From CAISCU01 sp943361925 (GTDB lineage Bacteria > Bacteroidota > Bacteroidia > UKL13-3): a stretch of DNA of 64,000 nt. The notes under the pieces are model-generated. The model saw only the letters and a list, made by a program, of their open reading frames with translations, ran no database searches and was not told the DNA's origin. A program made the position numbers and the translations under genes. Of this stretch, positions 61,561 through 64,000 are shown one piece after another (position 1 is the first letter of the stretch; every line of letters starts with the position of its first letter). The DNA lies in contig CALRIT020000004.1 in NCBI GenBank assembly GCA_943361925.1, forward strand, positions 124,001 through 188,000, given 5' to 3'.

Positions 61561-62142
61561 TTATATCTGAACGCCTTTTTCTAACATTAACTTCCTTAAA
61601 TTATTTAAAGCATAACGCATTCTACCCAAAGCAGTATTTACGCTAACTCCTGTAGCATCGCCAATTTCCTTGAAACTCATATTTCCCCAATGACGCATAA
61701 TAACTACTTGTCTTTGCTCCTCAGGTAAATATTTTACTAATTCTTTAATCTTTTCTTCAGTTTGATACTGAATAATTTTGTCTTCTTTGGTTCCTTCTTC
61801 AGCAATTACCAAATAAGAAAAGATATCGTTTCCTTCACTATCAGTGATGGTGGTATCTCTTTTCATTTTGCGCAGATAGTCAATTGTAAGGTTTCGTCCA
61901 ACTCTTACAGCCCAGCCTGAAAATTTTCCTTCTTCATTATAATTACCAGACCTTAAGGTATTGATAATTTTAATAAAAGCTTCCTGAAAAATATCTTCGG
62001 CAAGACTTCTGTCGCGAACCAAAAGATAAATCGCAGTAAAGATACTACGCTTGTGGCGTTTAATTAATTCTTCTAATGCTTGATCGAGACCTGATTGATA
62101 CATTTTCACCAACTCATGGTCACTAATTTTCTGCATGTTCAT
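61561..62142 (-). CDS. ECF-type RNA polymerase sigma factor
   Basis: A 193-residue sigma-70 family protein with only regions 2 and 4. Region 2: YLLVRDRSLAEDIFQEAFIK (about 38-57) and KFSGWAVRVGRNLTIDYLRK; region 4: LPEEQRQVVIMRHWGNMSFKEIGDATGVSVNTALGRMRYAL (about 138-178, split). ATG at 62142 or two codons later. The small anti-sigma-like gene follows on the same strand. The regulon is unknown. Confidence 0.94.
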   Translation of the reverse strand: MNMQKISDHELVKMYQSGLDQALEELIKRHKRSIFTAIYLLVRDRSLAEDIFQEAFIKIINTLRSGNYNEEGKFSGWAVRVGRNLTIDYLRKMKRDTTITDSEGNDIFSYLVIAEEGTKEDKIIQYQTEEKIKELVKYLPEEQRQVVIMRHWGNMSFKEIGDATGVSVNTALGRMRYALNNLRKLMLEKGVQI

Positions 62143-62298
62143 GGCAGTAAGGTTTAAGGGTTGAACAATAAAAACTAGTGTAGAGTTATTTCTATAAGCG
62201 GTGATATTTTATGTATGAGTTGTACTTATTTGTTGTTAAATCAAAATTAGTAAAATATTATTAATATGCAAGTTTTTCTGAAAAAACTTTAAAAATCC

Positions 62299-63054
62299 TT
62301 ATTTAACGGGCCTTCTAGACTTGAGTGTAGTGATTTCCGGTTTCAAAATATTAAACCTAATCCCCAACGAAAATTGAATTATTGCCAATGGAACCTTTAA
62401 ATTCTCCAAAGATGTACTTACAGGATTACCATTTGTATCAGTAAATTTAATTGTTCCATAATCTGGTCGTCCATATAATAAATCTGCACCTGTAAACAAT
62501 GATACTCCCGGATTCAGATGAATATTGGCTCCAATTCCTACTTGAACCAAACCTGTAACAACAGTGGAACTTTTCCATTTAATTATAACTGCAGAATCAT
62601 AATTCAAATTATAACCCGGACTTCCAAGCCAAGCAATACCTAGTCCTAATTTTCCAAATAACTCATAATGTTGGTTGCTATATTTTAATTTACTTCCAAA
62701 TATTAAAGCTCCTTGATTCCAAGATTTTAAAATTTGAACCGATCTTAAATCTCTATTATTTAATAAAATTAATCTGTTAAATGCGTCGTAATCAACCTTA
62801 TTTTTGTTGTATATTATTGAACTATACATATTAAAATAGTTTGATTTTGTTTTAAAATCATAAACCAAACCGGCATGAAATCCTGATTTAGCAATACCAT
62901 TTTCACTTAATGGAAAATCTTTTGCTCCATACATGCCTAACGGTAAACTAGGTCCACCATAAACTGTAATAGATTGAGAATTTACCTTCTGTATAAAAAG
63001 AATGGTAAAACAAAAACAAATTAGCCGAGTAGTTTTTTGTAATCTTGCAAACAT
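62299..63054 (-). CDS. Predicted outer-membrane beta-barrel protein
   Basis: A 251-residue exported protein with signal peptide (LICFCFTILFIQKVNSQ). The mature part is rich in alternating Tyr/Gly/Asn strands (VYGGPSLPLGMYG, FHAGLVYDF, FGKLGLGIAWLG, FSLGIRFNIL), as in small PorT/OmpA-like barrels. Family not recognised. Divergent from uvrA, sharing a 32-base intergenic region. Confidence 0.75.
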   Translation of the reverse strand: MFARLQKTTRLICFCFTILFIQKVNSQSITVYGGPSLPLGMYGAKDFPLSENGIAKSGFHAGLVYDFKTKSNYFNMYSSIIYNKNKVDYDAFNRLILLNNRDLRSVQILKSWNQGALIFGSKLKYSNQHYELFGKLGLGIAWLGSPGYNLNYDSAVIIKWKSSTVVTGLVQVGIGANIHLNPGVSLFTGADLLYGRPDYGTIKFTDTNGNPVSTSLENLKVPLAIIQFSLGIRFNILKPEITTLKSRRPVK

Positions 63055-63073
63055 TGAGTAAAAATTACTTTTG
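63045..63073 (+). promoter_or_regulatory. Bacteroidota-type promoter of uvrA
   Basis: -33 TTG (63045-63047) and a perfect -7 TACTTTTG (63066-63073) separated by 18 bases; the -7 box ends 13 bases before the uvrA ATG. The -33 lies inside the start of the divergent outer-membrane gene. Confidence 0.6.
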
Positions 63074-63086
63074 GGAAAAATAAGAA

Positions 63087-64000
63087 ATGTCAGGTAAAAA
63101 CCAACAAGATATATTTATAAAAGGTGCAAGGATGCACAATTTAAAGAACTTAGACGTAAGTATCCCGAGAAATAAATTAACTGTAGTAACAGGTGTTTCC
63201 GGTAGTGGAAAGTCGAGTTTAGTATTTGATACACTTTATGCAGAAGGTCAAAGACGGTATGTTGAAAGTCTTTCAGCTTATGCAAGGCAATTTTTAGGTA
63301 AAATGAATAAACCAGATGTGGATTATATTCATGGCATCTCCCCTTCTATTGCAATCGAACAAAAAGTTAATACACGAAATCCAAGATCTACTGTTGCTAC
63401 TTCCACAGAAATTTACGACTATTTAAAACTACTTTTTGCACGCATAGGTTCTACATATTCTCCGATTAGCGGAAGACAAGTTAAAAGACATGCTGTTGAA
63501 GATGGCGTGGATTATATCCTAAATCTTAATGAATCAACAAAGGTTTTAATTTTAGTAGAAATAAAAGAAGGTGAAAACGGTCTAAAAAAGACACTTGAAA
63601 CTTATCTGCAAAACGGATTTTCAAGGGTGATGTTAAATGATGAAATGTTGGATTTAGAAGATGCTATATCAAACCTTTTACCAGCTAAAAAAACCAAAAA
63701 TTCGGATACCTATTATTTAGTTATTGATCGTTTTTCTGTTTTAAAAGATGATGATGAGTTCTCCGGCAGAATTGCGGATAGTATTCAAACTGCTTTTTAT
63801 GAAGGTCACGGTGAATGCATTATAGCCTATTACAATGAGCAAAATGAAAAGATAAGCGAGATTTTAAACAATCGTTTTGAGCTAGATGGAATGGTTTTCG
63901 AAGAACCATCAGTAAACTTCTTTTCATTTAATAATCCATATGGTGCTTGTAAAACATGTGAAGGTTTTGGTAGTGTTGTAGGAATTGATGAAGACCTTGT
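63087..64000 (+). CDS. uvrA: UvrA excinuclease ABC subunit A, 5' part (runs off the window)
   Basis: An open frame from ATG 63087 to the window end (about 304 residues, no stop). Nucleotide excision repair damage sensor. Seen: Walker A TGVSGSGKSSLVFDTLYAEG (about 35-54), RRYVESLSAYARQFL, the PDVDYIHGISPSIAIEQK stretch, and FNNPYGACKTCEGFG, the first zinc module of the ATPase I insert. The expected Cys pair after LLFARIG is absent (TYSPISGRQV), which I recall as usual for Bacteroidota UvrA. Truncated only by the window edge. Confidence 0.96.
   Translation, partial: MSGKNQQDIFIKGARMHNLKNLDVSIPRNKLTVVTGVSGSGKSSLVFDTLYAEGQRRYVESLSAYARQFLGKMNKPDVDYIHGISPSIAIEQKVNTRNPRSTVATSTEIYDYLKLLFARIGSTYSPISGRQVKRHAVEDGVDYILNLNESTKVLILVEIKEGENGLKKTLETYLQNGFSRVMLNDEMLDLEDAISNLLPAKKTKNSDTYYLVIDRFSVLKDDDEFSGRIADSIQTAFYEGHGECIIAYYNEQNEKISEILNNRFELDGMVFEEPSVNFFSFNNPYGACKTCEGFGSVVGIDEDL

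Overview
The window reads as a chromosome segment of a low-GC member of the Bacteroidota. Evidence: a type IX secretion (T9SS)-style C25 peptidase, an S46 dipeptidyl-peptidase, DUF3276/DUF1573/LruC-domain proteins, a long NusB, genes without Shine-Dalgarno sequences, and promoters of the Bacteroidota type (-33 TTG, -7 TAnnTTTG). I see no rRNA, tRNA, CRISPR array, insertion sequence or prophage. Genus cannot be set from the sequence alone.

Layout. 1-6.2 kb: a giant cytosolic CheB-CheR-multiPAS histidine kinase followed by a receiver protein. 6.2-9.0 kb: a three-gene fucose-like salvage operon (nucleotidyltransferase/GHMP-kinase fusion, FucP-type symporter, mutarotase). 9.0-12.6 kb: a FIST-sensor / histidine kinase / receiver set. 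12.9-18.3 kb: pyruvate carboxylase, an SPFH protein and a glycosyltransferase packed as one operon. 18.3-25.0 kb: a 1.7-kilo-residue C25 peptidase and an M20 dipeptidase. 25.4-33.4 kb: UvrD/PcrA helicase, a SecD-like lipoprotein, a metallo-hydrolase, coaE, yajC, a DUF1573 lipoprotein, nusB and an amino-acid dehydrogenase. 33.6-37.9 kb: an ABC exporter half, DUF3276, an orphan lipoprotein and pfkA. 37.9-46.3 kb: an apparent pathway to 8-amino-Kdo (Kdo8N) for LPS (kdsB, a KdsC-like phosphatase, a transaldolase-CBS fusion, kdsA, kdnB, kdnA), with an ABC-F gene and an outer-membrane protein mixed in. 46.9-50.9 kb: a tandemly duplicated lipoprotein + LruC-domain pair. 50.9-54.7 kb: mnmH, guaA and a periplasmic-binding-like protein. 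54.8-61.2 kb: two Pit phosphate transporters, one paired with a PhoU-like DUF47 protein, around an S46 peptidase. 61.2-64 kb: an ECF sigma factor with a very small putative anti-sigma partner, an outer-membrane protein, and the 5' part of uvrA, which runs off the end.

The strongest lead for something undescribed is in the Kdo8N region. A divergent transaldolase (Schiff-base lysine kept, several specificity positions changed) is fused to a CBS pair that looks like the tail of KdsD, the arabinose-5-phosphate isomerase, and no KdsD is present in the window. This suggests an alternative, CBS-regulated source of the Kdo precursor. Second is a compact nucleotidyltransferase-fucokinase-like fusion that mirrors Fkp but is built from a different nucleotidyltransferase fold. 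These are inferences from sequence motifs; comparisons with family members are from memory.
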